From Mesorhizobium loti R88b (GTDB taxonomy: Bacteria > Pseudomonadota > Alphaproteobacteria > Rhizobiales > Rhizobiaceae), in NCBI RefSeq assembly GCF_013170845.1, contig NZ_CP033367.1, positions 2,481,001 through 2,545,000 of the forward strand: a stretch of DNA of 64,000 nucleotides, given 5' to 3'. Of this stretch, positions 52,721 to 62,602 are shown in pieces. The stretch's first letter is position 1. Every line of letters begins with the position of its first letter. The position numbers were made by a program, and so were the translations under genes. The notes under the pieces were generated by a model. The model saw only the letters and a program-made list of their open reading frames with translations. It made no database searches and was not told the origin of the DNA.

Positions 52721-52899
52721 TCGGCTCTCCGGGGAAACATAGTGGAATATTAGAGTTAAATAATAAAATATTCAGGCCAAGTAAGTTGTATTCCAGAGAT
52801 CAGCGGTAGGGACAAGCCGGATCGCTTTGAAAGTCTGTGCAATTCGCCGGTGCCGCTATACCGTCGCCGAAAGGTATCGAAGCGGCTAAGTTCTCTGGC

Positions 52900-53397
52900 C
52901 TACCAGTAAGGCGACGCCGGTTCGCTCCTGAAAACCTCGGCGATGCGCCGCAGTGTTGCCGGTGTCGTTCCCTCCGGCAAGCCATCGAGCGGGAAGAAGC
53001 CGGCCTCGGCGATCTCGTGGTCCGGCTGCTTTGGCGCTGTCTGGCTGAAGTGCTCGATCACGTAGAAGCCGACATGATCGCGCCGGCTGGAACGGCGGTT
53101 GAAATGCATCGACGTCAGCACTGGCAGGCCGGTCAGGGCGATGTTGCACTCCTCGACAAGCTCGCGCGCCAATGCGTCGGCCATCGTCTCGCCCACCTCG
53201 ACGCCGCCACCGGGAAGCTGCCAGCCGGGAACATAGGTGTGACGAATGAGGAAGATGGAGTTGGATGCGGCGTCGTGGATCAGGCCGCGCACGCCAAGCG
53301 TCATTGGCCGCCGCAGCACGAAATAGAGGTGAAACAACCTGGCTCGCAGTCCCGGCCAGCCGGTCTGGCGAAAATCGGCTTCTGCATCGTTCGTCAT
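52900..53397 (-). CDS. NUDIX hydrolase
   Basis: 165 residues. Complete Nudix box (about 63-85): G-G-G-V-E-V-G-E, then A-L-A-R-E-L-V-E-E-C-N-I, matching G-x5-E-x7-R-E-x2-E-E-x-G with the final Gly replaced by Asn. Hydrolyses nucleoside diphosphate derivatives. An N-terminal 35-residue extension carries two Trp/Arg-rich patches. The substrate is unknown. Divergent from the metallophosphoesterase gene. Confidence 0.9.
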   Translation of the reverse strand: MTNDAEADFRQTGWPGLRARLFHLYFVLRRPMTLGVRGLIHDAASNSIFLIRHTYVPGWQLPGGGVEVGETMADALARELVEECNIALTGLPVLTSMHFNRRSSRRDHVGFYVIEHFSQTAPKQPDHEIAEAGFFPLDGLPEGTTPATLRRIAEVFRSEPASPYW

Positions 53398-53468
53398 TGC
53401 TAGCGAAACCGTGGGTGGAAAGCCAAGCTGTTGTGGAAAGAAGGGCGCGTGTCGCCTATGAAAGAAAC

Positions 53469-54398
53469 ATGTTCAGGCTCGCGCATATTTCCGATGTCCA
53501 TCTGGGGCCGCTCCCTGATGTATCCTATCGCGATCTCGCCTCCAAGCGCGTGCTCGGCTACGTCAATTGGCAGCGCAACCGCCGCCGCCACATGCATGAT
53601 GCCGTCATCGACGCCATCACCGCCGACATCAAGGCGCAAAGCCCCGACCATCTCGCCGTCACCGGCGACCTGGTCAATCTGGCGCTCGACGGGGAGATCG
53701 AGATGGCCAAACACTGGCTGGAGACGCTGGGATCGCCACACGATGTCTCGGTTGTTCCGGGCAATCACGACGCCTATGTGCCCGGCGCCTTTGACAAGGT
53801 CTGCCGCTCATGGGCGGCCTGGATGAGCGGCGACGGCATCAACACGCCGGTCGACCGCAACGCATTTCCCTATCTGCGCGTGCGCGGCAATGTTGCGTTG
53901 ATCGGCGTCTCGACGGCGCGCGCCACCGCACCCTTCATGGCCAATGGCTTCTTCATGGAGGGCCAGGCAGAGCGGCTCGGCAAGATCCTGCGCGACACCG
54001 CCGGACAAGGTCTGTTTCGCGCGATCATGATCCACCATCCGCCGGTGCGTGGTGCCGTCTCGCAGCACAAGCGGCTGTTCGGCATCTCACGCTTCCACAA
54101 AGTTGTGCGCCAGCGCGGTGCGGAGCTCGTGCTGCATGGTCATTCGCATCTGCCGTCACTGTTCCAGATCGGGGCTCGTGGCGCCAAGGTTCCGGTGGTC
54201 GGTGTCGCCGCCGCCGGCCAGGCGCCGGGCGGCAAGCATCCGGCAGCGCAGTACAATCTGTTCGATATCGATGGCGAAAAGGGCAATTGGCGCATCCGCC
54301 TGACACGGCGCGGACTGACCGGACCGGCAACACCGCCGTCGGATTTGCAGACGCTGGAACTCGGCGTGGAGGCCGGCGCTTCTATGGCCGCAAGCTGA
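53469..54398 (+). CDS. Calcineurin-like metallophosphoesterase (cyclic-nucleotide phosphodiesterase type)
   Basis: 309 residues. Metal ligands in order: D-V-H-L-G (9-13), G-D-L-V-N, G-N-H-D-A-Y, H-H-P-P and G-H-S-H-L. Class III cAMP phosphodiesterase/CpdA-like layout. ATG 53469 is preferred; upstream in-frame sequence is not family-like. Its last 17 bp overlap the 3' end of the convergent gene at 54382. Confidence 0.92.
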   Translation: MFRLAHISDVHLGPLPDVSYRDLASKRVLGYVNWQRNRRRHMHDAVIDAITADIKAQSPDHLAVTGDLVNLALDGEIEMAKHWLETLGSPHDVSVVPGNHDAYVPGAFDKVCRSWAAWMSGDGINTPVDRNAFPYLRVRGNVALIGVSTARATAPFMANGFFMEGQAERLGKILRDTAGQGLFRAIMIHHPPVRGAVSQHKRLFGISRFHKVVRQRGAELVLHGHSHLPSLFQIGARGAKVPVVGVAAAGQAPGGKHPAAQYNLFDIDGEKGNWRIRLTRRGLTGPATPPSDLQTLELGVEAGASMAAS

Positions 54399-54996
54399 GC
54401 CCCAAGGCCACGATACGGTCCCAGAACAGTACGACTGACACCGCCAGGCCGACCAGGGCGCCGGCGGCGATCAGGCCAAGGCCGGACAAGAAGGCCGACC
54501 AGCCCTTGCTGCGCGTCGCCACCCGCAGTGGCGGCTCTGCTTCAAGCACGCCGGCGCGTTTCATGCCGGCTACAGCCGGCTCGACCCCGCCCTCCATCAT
54601 CCGCTGACGTTCGACGACGCGCTCGGCGACATAGCGCGTCACCTGATCGACAACGGGCTTCATCTCGGTCGATTCGGCGAGCACCACCCGGCCGATGCGG
54701 GTGTCCTTGAGGAAACGGTAGGTGCGGCGGTCGCGCCCCATCGCGACATGGCTGACAGCATCGATCCACAGTCGCGGCTGCAGGCCTGAGGAAACGACGA
54801 AGTCGAAATTGTCCATGTCGGTGGGAACATCGGCAAAGACCGGCGCGAGTTCGGCGGCCAGCAGATCGAGACGCATGCGGTGCGCCTCGCGCATGTCGAC
54901 GACGACATCGTCGCGGTCGGCGAAGGCGTTCTTCACATCACGGATGGCATCGGACAGCTTTTTCGACTGGTCGATCCTTTCGCCTGCGTCCTTCAT
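54382..54996 (-). CDS. Rhizobial conserved protein with C-terminal membrane helix, unknown
   Basis: 204 residues from ATG 54996 (GAGGC upstream). A soluble helical part with I-D-A-V-S-H-V-A-M-G-R-D-R-R-T-Y-R-F (about 88-105) and one C-terminal membrane helix (about 172-198, L-S-G-L-G-L-I-A-A-G-A-L-V-G-L-A). Tail-anchored-looking. Not recognised. Codon use is normal. Confidence 0.75.
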   Translation of the reverse strand: MKDAGERIDQSKKLSDAIRDVKNAFADRDDVVVDMREAHRMRLDLLAAELAPVFADVPTDMDNFDFVVSSGLQPRLWIDAVSHVAMGRDRRTYRFLKDTRIGRVVLAESTEMKPVVDQVTRYVAERVVERQRMMEGGVEPAVAGMKRAGVLEAEPPLRVATRSKGWSAFLSGLGLIAAGALVGLAVSVVLFWDRIVALGLSLRP

Positions 54997-55091
54997 CGGC
55001 GTCTGCCTCGCGGGTTTGGTTAACACGGGGTTAACACAGCCGCCGGCAAAATGCACTGTGAGATCGATGTGTCCGGGAACAGGCGAAAAAG

Positions 55092-55892
55092 TCAGCCAGT
55101 GGCTGCTAAATTCGGACGCTGCGGCTTGGCACGACGGTTCATGTTGCGGCGAACGATATCGGCGACCAGATCGGGCACTTCCTCGGCAAGCATATGGCCG
55201 GCCTCCAGCACATGATGCACATGAAAATGCGCCGGCAGGTCATCGGCCTGGGTGGAGGGCAGCACGATATCGTCGGCACCCCACACCACCATGACAGGCA
55301 TGTTCAGCCCGTCGAGACGGTCACGCGGGATAACGCCTTGCCGATCATCAGCGGTCATGGCGGCCGCGATTTCGTCAAGTTTCTGCAGCTGGCCGGGCCG
55401 CCGACGCATCTCGCAGAGCATGTCCACGATACGTTCCGGAGGTTGGCTGTGAGGGCCGGACATGGCGACAAGGCAGTCTCTGATCTCGGACGGATTCCGG
55501 GCGCTGGCGTAGCGGCGCAGCAGCGGACCATTGATCTCGGGGCCAAGGCCTCCCGGAGCCAGAAGGGTCAGTGAGGCGATCTTCGCGGGTTCGGCCAGCG
55601 CCATCAGCATCGCCACCGCGCCGCCCATCGAGTGGCCGACAAGATGAACGCGCTTCAGTTTTCGCGCCGACAGATCGGCGAGAACCGCCCTGGCGGCCAC
55701 CTTGGCAGGACCGGCGTCTGGGAAACCGAACGACAGTCCGTGGCCTGGCAGGTCATAAGCCAGGGTACGCGTAGAGGATGGCAGCGAGGCGATCACCTCG
55801 CGCCAGACATCGTGGCTGCCGCCGAAACCATGCAGCAGAACGATGGTCTTCGAACCAGCACCTTGTTCGACGGCATAAAGCGATGAAATCAT
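55092..55892 (-). CDS. Alpha/beta hydrolase
   Basis: 266 residues from ATG 55892. L-L-H-G-F-G-G oxyanion region, nucleophile in G-H-S-M-G-G (Ser), acid in W-G-A-D-D-I and His in E-A-G-H-M: the standard hydrolase triad. The V-L-L-H-G-F and lid region resemble esterases or dihydrolipoamide-acyltransferase-like hydrolases. Substrate unknown. No strong ribosome site. Confidence 0.9.
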   Translation of the reverse strand: MISSLYAVEQGAGSKTIVLLHGFGGSHDVWREVIASLPSSTRTLAYDLPGHGLSFGFPDAGPAKVAARAVLADLSARKLKRVHLVGHSMGGAVAMLMALAEPAKIASLTLLAPGGLGPEINGPLLRRYASARNPSEIRDCLVAMSGPHSQPPERIVDMLCEMRRRPGQLQKLDEIAAAMTADDRQGVIPRDRLDGLNMPVMVVWGADDIVLPSTQADDLPAHFHVHHVLEAGHMLAEEVPDLVADIVRRNMNRRAKPQRPNLAATG

Positions 55893-56101
55893 GAAGACTG
55901 GGGGCTTGTTGCGGGACTGGGAAAACTGCGGAACCGGATTGCAATTGTGGCTGAATTGCTCCTCGCCCAGTGCTAAGGCCAGTAAAGTTTTCGCGATTTG
56001 TACGGTTGATGACAAAACTCGCCGGCTAACCGGTATTCGATGGTTGCATCTTATGAAACCGACAATGGCTCGGCGCGCCGAGCCGTGGATGTTGCTTGGC
56101 G

Positions 56102-57877
56102 TCAGCTCGGGTTGCCGAGCCCCGCGGCGCGCAAGGCCTCGACCAGCCGGTCGGTCAGGTCGGCGGGATATTTCCGCTCGACGAAGGTCGCGCGCGGATC
56201 GGCGGCAAATTTGGGGAATTTGGTGTTCAGCTCTTCCAGCAGCGTGGTCACCAGATGGTCCTGTCCGGCCGCCTTGGCGCCGATCAGACGCGCCGCCAGA
56301 TAATGCGATTTCGTTGCCGTGGTTCTCAATGCCATGCTGGCCGCGATGGCCTTGTTCATGTCGCCCAGCATGAAATCACCAACGAACAGGCCGTAGTCCC
56401 ACCATGTCGAGTGGCCGCTGAACGTCTCGGCCGCATGGGTAAGGATCGGCGTTCCCTCCGCGTAGCGCCCGGCGAAGATCAGCCCGTAGCCGTAAGCGGC
56501 TGCCATGCCGAGATCATAGGGATTGAGTTCATAGGCCTTGCGCATCCAGCGGATCGCTTCGTCGGTATTGCCAAGGCGCGCACTGACGTAGCCATAGGAG
56601 CGGTGCGCATAAGGGCTGGTCGGCCCCATCTGCACGCCGCGGTGGGCAAACTCGACGGCCTTTTCGATCGTTGCATTGGGCGGATAGACATAGTGATCAG
56701 CGACCGCTTCAACCTGCAGAGATGCAAGTTCCGAATAGACGAGCGAGGATTTTGCCCCGGAATTGGCCAACGTCTCCAGGCAGCGATAAGCGGCCTCGTG
56801 GGTTCTGGCATTCTGATCGAGATAATATTTGTCGTTGAGCAGCAGGCATTCGGTCAGGCCATTTGGCGCGCCAGTCTGCTCGATATAGTTGTAGATCGTG
56901 CCCGAGGCGGGAAGTGCAGAGCTCAGCATGTCGGCAACGCGGTCCTCGACAGTGGTCGGGGCGCTGTCGGCCGGCGTGAGATTGCGTGAAAGGAGCACCC
57001 GCCCCGACGCCACGCTTTGCAGTTCGATCGTAATGTCGCCGGCATTCGGGCCAGGCAGAATGTCGAAGATGAAGCTGGTGGCCTCGGTGGCGGGATCATG
57101 CCTGTTGATGGTATCGCGACCGATGAAGTCGATCGTATCGAAGCCGCTCAGGCCGGCGCGCAGCGACGCGGCGACACGGCTGGTATCGGCACCGTCGGCT
57201 TTGACGTCGATATAGACGAGCGGCAGGGATTCGGCGATCGCCGATGGTACGACGGTGCTGGCTTGGCCGGCGGTCGCGAGCGTAGCGGGCAAGTCGCCGC
57301 CTGCCAACAGCGCGCCGCTGCCCTGACGCAAGATCAGAATGCCGAGCATGGCTATGACCACGGCGATCGCCATCCAGAAGAATCTGAGATGGCGTGCCAC
57401 CGAGGGGAGCGGCGCTACCGGCGGCGCCAGCAACGCAACGGGCGCAATGGTGTCGTCGGCGGCACCGAAGTGCTCGGATGGGGCTGCTGTCGCTTCCGTC
57501 TGCTCGGCGGGCTTCACCGCTTCCGGCAAACGGATCGCGTTGAGCTCATAGGCAGGCACGTAACCGCCGCGTGGAATGGCGATGCGGACGGGTTCGGCGA
57601 CGCCTTCATTGGCGAAATACTGCTGCAGCAACTCGCGCAGCCTGCCTGCCTGCACCCGCACCACGGCATCGGTCGACGGATCGAAATCGCCGTCTTTGCC
57701 AAAGACATCCATGGCGATGGAAAAGCCCTTGAGCCTATCGGCTTCGCCAGCTTGCTCGCGTTCAACAAGATAACGGATCAGCTTGCGCGCGCGCTCGGAT
57801 CTTCCGAACGTTTGGCTGGCAAGCAGTCGTTCCAGTGTCTCGCGCACTGCGGGGGCGGCAGGCGTCGCATGCTGCAA
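56102..57877 (-). CDS. wHTH-like / transmembrane / TPR protein (TTG start)
   Basis: 591 residues. The N-terminal domain (about 10-110: L-A-S-Q-T-F-G-R-S-E-R-A-R-K-L; L-K-G-F-S-I-A-M-D-V-F-G; V-R-V-Q-A-G-R-L-R) is the one found in many rhizobial proteins named adenylate-cyclase-like. One membrane helix (about 165-190) follows, then a periplasmic part and C-terminal TPR-like helices (about 380-590). TTG 57877 is preferred because AGAGGA stands 8 nt upstream; no ATG or GTG fits. No cyclase catalytic domain is present. Likely a membrane-bound sensor or regulator. Confidence 0.8.
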   Translation of the reverse strand: MQHATPAAPAVRETLERLLASQTFGRSERARKLIRYLVEREQAGEADRLKGFSIAMDVFGKDGDFDPSTDAVVRVQAGRLRELLQQYFANEGVAEPVRIAIPRGGYVPAYELNAIRLPEAVKPAEQTEATAAPSEHFGAADDTIAPVALLAPPVAPLPSVARHLRFFWMAIAVVIAMLGILILRQGSGALLAGGDLPATLATAGQASTVVPSAIAESLPLVYIDVKADGADTSRVAASLRAGLSGFDTIDFIGRDTINRHDPATEATSFIFDILPGPNAGDITIELQSVASGRVLLSRNLTPADSAPTTVEDRVADMLSSALPASGTIYNYIEQTGAPNGLTECLLLNDKYYLDQNARTHEAAYRCLETLANSGAKSSLVYSELASLQVEAVADHYVYPPNATIEKAVEFAHRGVQMGPTSPYAHRSYGYVSARLGNTDEAIRWMRKAYELNPYDLGMAAAYGYGLIFAGRYAEGTPILTHAAETFSGHSTWWDYGLFVGDFMLGDMNKAIAASMALRTTATKSHYLAARLIGAKAAGQDHLVTTLLEELNTKFPKFAADPRATFVERKYPADLTDRLVEALRAAGLGNPS

Positions 57878-58083
57878 GTGTCGATCCTCTCGAAGTCGGC
57901 ACAGGTTGAGGCGCAATCATATAGGGCCTGCACCGCCACACAAGTGTACAGGCCATTATGCGATCGCGTACCTAACCGATAATTTTCCGGTGGTTAATGG
58001 CCCGGCCGAAGTCGGCTATGAAGCGGCGCGCTAAAGCGCGCCGTCAACATCACCAGCTGGTTGAGGCCAAGGCCTTGTTCAAG

Positions 58084-58126
58084 CTCGAAAAATCGTGGCG
58101 CGAGAGCCAGTCGAACCTCTCGCGCC
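58084..58126 (-). terminator. Rho-independent terminator after leuA
   Basis: Perfect 10-bp stem GGCGCGAGAG / CTCTCGCGCC with a 10-nt loop; on the minus strand ACGATTTTTCG follows. It lies about 26 bp past the leuA stop. A second hairpin (CGGCGCGCT / AGCGCGCCG, 58024-58043) without a U-run lies farther on. Confidence 0.88.
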
Positions 58127-58151
58127 GATGACATGCAGACGCTGGAATTGC

Positions 58152-59960
<1,809 letters not shown>

Positions 59961-60021
59961 TCAGCGGATTGATGGCGAGCGACGCCTTTACCAGAATTTC
60001 GTTCGCTTGATGTGACTTGGC

Positions 60022-60066
60022 AAGGAGCGTGCGCTTGCGCGGCGGTTCGACCGCCGGGCGCTCCTT
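60022..60066 (-). promoter_or_regulatory. Leucine attenuator hairpin upstream of leuA
   Basis: Outer arms AAGGAGCG (60022-60029) and CGCTCCTT (60059-60066) are perfect complements; an inner stem GGCGGT / ACCGCC (60041-60055) extends the fold. The hairpin begins right behind the leader-peptide stop. The U-run is poor (UCCUUGCC), so it may act by a variant mechanism. leuA starts 95 bp farther on. Confidence 0.6.
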
Positions 60067-60182
60067 CAGCGAACCCGGCGATCGCCGATAAGGCCGAGAA
60101 GAAGCAGGGTCGAGGCAAGCGCGCGCACGGTCTCGCCGGCAAAGCCGGTCTGACGGGAAGCGGTGATGGCGCGCGTGTTCAT
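60066..60182 (-). CDS. leuA leader peptide
   Basis: 38 residues, ATG at 60182 with GAGGA 6 nt upstream, stop at 60066. Near its end it has L-A-S-T-L-L-L-L-G-L-I-G-D-R-R: six Leu codons in a short stretch, immediately before the stop and hairpin. Same strand as leuA, 138 bp upstream. This is the layout of translational attenuation by leucyl-tRNA supply; leucine-rich leaders before leuA are known in alphaproteobacteria. A TTG or ATG a few codons earlier is less likely. Confidence 0.8.
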   Translation of the reverse strand: MNTRAITASRQTGFAGETVRALASTLLLLGLIGDRRVR

Positions 60183-60339
60183 GCCGGTCCTCATACAGGA
60201 GCGGCCTGTTGGAGGCAAGCGGGGGCTGAATCTGTTGAACATTATCCCTAATGCAGGTGCTCTTCCCCAGGCGCCGCAAATGCGCCAGACTTGGCTGCCG
60301 GCGGGGCTGCGGTGCTTCGTCACCGAGAGGGGATTGTCT

Positions 60340-61506
60340 ATGAATTTCGTGTTCTTCTCGCCGCATTTTCCAGCCAACGGCGCCGATTTCTGCGACCGGC
60401 TGAAAAAAGCTGGAGCCACCGTGCTCGGCATCGGCGACGCGCCCTACGATGCGCTGGACGGCAGACTGAAGGCGGCACTGTCGGAGTATTATCGCATCGC
60501 CGACATGGAGAACTACGATGCTGTGTTCCGGGCGATAGGGCATTTCATTCACAAATGGGGCCGCATCGACCGCTTCGAATCGCTCAACGAGCACTGGCTG
60601 GAGCTGGAAGCCAACATCCGCACCGACTTCAACATCTACGGCACCAAGCTCGATTTCGTGAAGAATCTGAAGCGCAAGAGCCGCATGCGCGCCTTCTTCC
60701 GCAAAAGCGGTGTCGAGACCATCGCGCAGCGCAAATGCTCCGACCGTGCCGGCGCCATGACCTTCATCCGCCGCGTCGGCTACCCCGTGGTGGTGAAGCC
60801 GGATTCGGGCTCGGGCGCCTCCAACACCTTCAAGATCTCCAACGCCAAGGAGCTCGACCAGTTCTTCCGCGACAAGCCCGAGGACGTGACCTTCGTCATG
60901 GAGCAGTTCATCGAAGGGCTGGTGGTGACTTATGACGGGCTGGTCAACCGTGACGGCGAGGTGGTGCTGGCGGCCAGCCACCGCTACGACCAGAGCATCA
61001 TGGAGGTGGTCAACAAGGACCGCCACATGAGCTACACCTGCTTTCCCCGGGTCAGGCCGGCAATCGAGGAGGCCGGCCGCAAGATCCTGAAGGCGTTCGA
61101 CGTGCGCGAGCGCTTCTTCCACATCGAGTTGTTCGAAACCAGGGACGACCGCGTCATCGCGCTGGAGGTCAACATGCGGCCGCCCGGCGCCTGGATGACC
61201 GACGCCATCAACTACACATTCGACATCGATGTTTATGCGGCCTGGGCCGACATGGTGGTCAAGGACGCCGCCGGCGGACCCTATGAGGGCAAGTATTTCA
61301 CCGCCTATGCCAGCCGCAAGCGGCGCCTCCACTATTTGCACAGCCATGAGGACGTGCTAGCGGCGCACCGCGACAAGATCGTCCACCATCAGCCGATAGA
61401 AGAGGTTTTCAGCCGCGCCATGGGAAATTACGCCTATCAGATGCGCTCGAAGGATCAGGCGGAACTGCGCGAGGCGGTTGCCTATATCCATGCGGAAAAG
61501 GCTTGA
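60340..61506 (+). CDS. ATP-grasp ligase-like protein
   Basis: 388 residues from ATG 60340 (GAGAGGGGAT upstream). ATP-grasp core: G-Y-P-V-V-V-K-P-D-S-G-S-G-A-S (about 145-160), V-M-E-Q-F-I-E-G-L-V and E-V-N-M-R-P-P-G-A-W (metal ligands), then an ATP-lid. Forms amide or thioester bonds from a carboxylate through an acyl-phosphate. It is first in an operon with an esterase 3 bp downstream and a SnoaL-like gene. The acceptor is unknown; such pairs are suspected in peptide or small-molecule tailoring. Confidence 0.9.
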   Translation: MNFVFFSPHFPANGADFCDRLKKAGATVLGIGDAPYDALDGRLKAALSEYYRIADMENYDAVFRAIGHFIHKWGRIDRFESLNEHWLELEANIRTDFNIYGTKLDFVKNLKRKSRMRAFFRKSGVETIAQRKCSDRAGAMTFIRRVGYPVVVKPDSGSGASNTFKISNAKELDQFFRDKPEDVTFVMEQFIEGLVVTYDGLVNRDGEVVLAASHRYDQSIMEVVNKDRHMSYTCFPRVRPAIEEAGRKILKAFDVRERFFHIELFETRDDRVIALEVNMRPPGAWMTDAINYTFDIDVYAAWADMVVKDAAGGPYEGKYFTAYASRKRRLHYLHSHEDVLAAHRDKIVHHQPIEEVFSRAMGNYAYQMRSKDQAELREAVAYIHAEKA

Positions 61507-61509
61507 GCC

Positions 61510-62286
61510 ATGGACATTTCCTATCACAAGGCCTTCGCTCGCACTCTCGGCCGCGACATGGAATACAAGCGCTACGGCCATGCCGGCCGGCCAGTCGTGG
61601 TGTTCCCGACCTCGCAGGGGCGGTTCTACCAGTTCGAGGATTCCGGCGGCGTCGGCGCGCTGGGCGAGTTCATCGACACCGGCCGTATCCAGCTGTTCAC
61701 GGTCGACGGCATCGATTCGGAATCCTTCTTCAACAAGCATGTCGATGCCGCGCATCGCATCGCCCGCCACGAGGCCTATTTCCGCTATGTGCGCGAGGAT
61801 GCACTGCCGGAAATCTTGTCCACCGCATCGGCCGCCAATGGCGGGCGCAAGCTGAAGCCGCTGTTTTCAGGCTGTTCGATGGGCGGCTACCACTCCTCGA
61901 ACTTCGTCTTCCGTTTTCCCGAACTCGCCAGCGGCGTCATCTCGCTGTCGGGCGTCTATTCGGCCCGCGATTTCTTCGGCAAGGCGCTGGACGGCGACAT
62001 TTTCTACAACTCACCACTCGATTATCTGCCCGGCATCGTCGACCAGAAACTGCTGGCCCGGCTGAAGACGCTGAGGCTGATCTTCTGCTGCGGGCAGGGC
62101 GCCTGGGAAGAACGCATGCTGGTCGAGACGCGCAGGCTGGAACAGATCCTGCGCGACAAGTCGATTCCCGCCTGGGTCGATTATTGGGGCGGCGACGTCA
62201 GCCATGACTGGCCATGGTGGCACAAGCAACTGGTCTATTTCTTCGGCCGCTGGCTGGATGACGATTTGATGCACAGATTAGACTGA
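61510..62286 (+). CDS. Esterase-family alpha/beta hydrolase
   Basis: 258 residues. V-V-F-P-T-S-Q-G-R-F-Y-Q-F strand-1 region, nucleophile G-C-S-M-G-G-Y (Ser, about 121), acid in the W-V-D-Y-W-G-G-D segment and His in V-S-H-D-W-P-W. It resembles the putative esterase D / YheX-like group. The stop overlaps the ATG of the next gene by one base. Its tight coupling to the ATP-grasp gene suggests it hydrolyses or trans-esterifies the ligase's product. Confidence 0.88.
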   Translation: MDISYHKAFARTLGRDMEYKRYGHAGRPVVVFPTSQGRFYQFEDSGGVGALGEFIDTGRIQLFTVDGIDSESFFNKHVDAAHRIARHEAYFRYVREDALPEILSTASAANGGRKLKPLFSGCSMGGYHSSNFVFRFPELASGVISLSGVYSARDFFGKALDGDIFYNSPLDYLPGIVDQKLLARLKTLRLIFCCGQGAWEERMLVETRRLEQILRDKSIPAWVDYWGGDVSHDWPWWHKQLVYFFGRWLDDDLMHRLD

Positions 62287-62600
62287 TGACGACACCCGAA
62301 CCTATCCGTCGCTTTGTCGAGGCCACCAACGAAGGCGACACGGAAGCCTTTCTTGGCACCTTTGCCGACGACGCTTCCTTGACCGACTGGGGGCGGTCTT
62401 TCCAGGGCCGCGACGAGATCGCGCGCTGGAACCAGTCGGACAACATCGGCGTGAGGTCCCATCTCAGCATCGTCAGCGTCACGCCGGCGGACGGCAATTA
62501 TCGCGTCCGTATCGCCGTCAAAGGCAAGGGCTTCAATGGCGAGGGCGACATGACTTTCACGCTGGATGGCGACCACATAGCGAGCCTCGTCATCACCTGA
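62286..62600 (+). CDS. SnoaL-like / NTF2-fold protein
   Basis: 104 residues. A small cone-shaped NTF2-like fold: I-R-R-F-V-E-A-T-N-E-G-D at the start, F-A-D-D-A-S-L-T-D-W-G, and three C-terminal strands. Members are cyclases, isomerases or ligand-binding proteins; no catalytic residue is diagnostic. Last gene of the ATP-grasp operon. Confidence 0.85.
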   Translation: MTTPEPIRRFVEATNEGDTEAFLGTFADDASLTDWGRSFQGRDEIARWNQSDNIGVRSHLSIVSVTPADGNYRVRIAVKGKGFNGEGDMTFTLDGDHIASLVIT

Positions 62601-62602
62601 CA

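Noticed and set aside
53265..53468. A 68-residue N-terminal extension of the metallophosphoesterase
   Set aside because: It overlaps the divergent NUDIX gene antisense and is not family-like; ATG 53469 starts the conserved fold.
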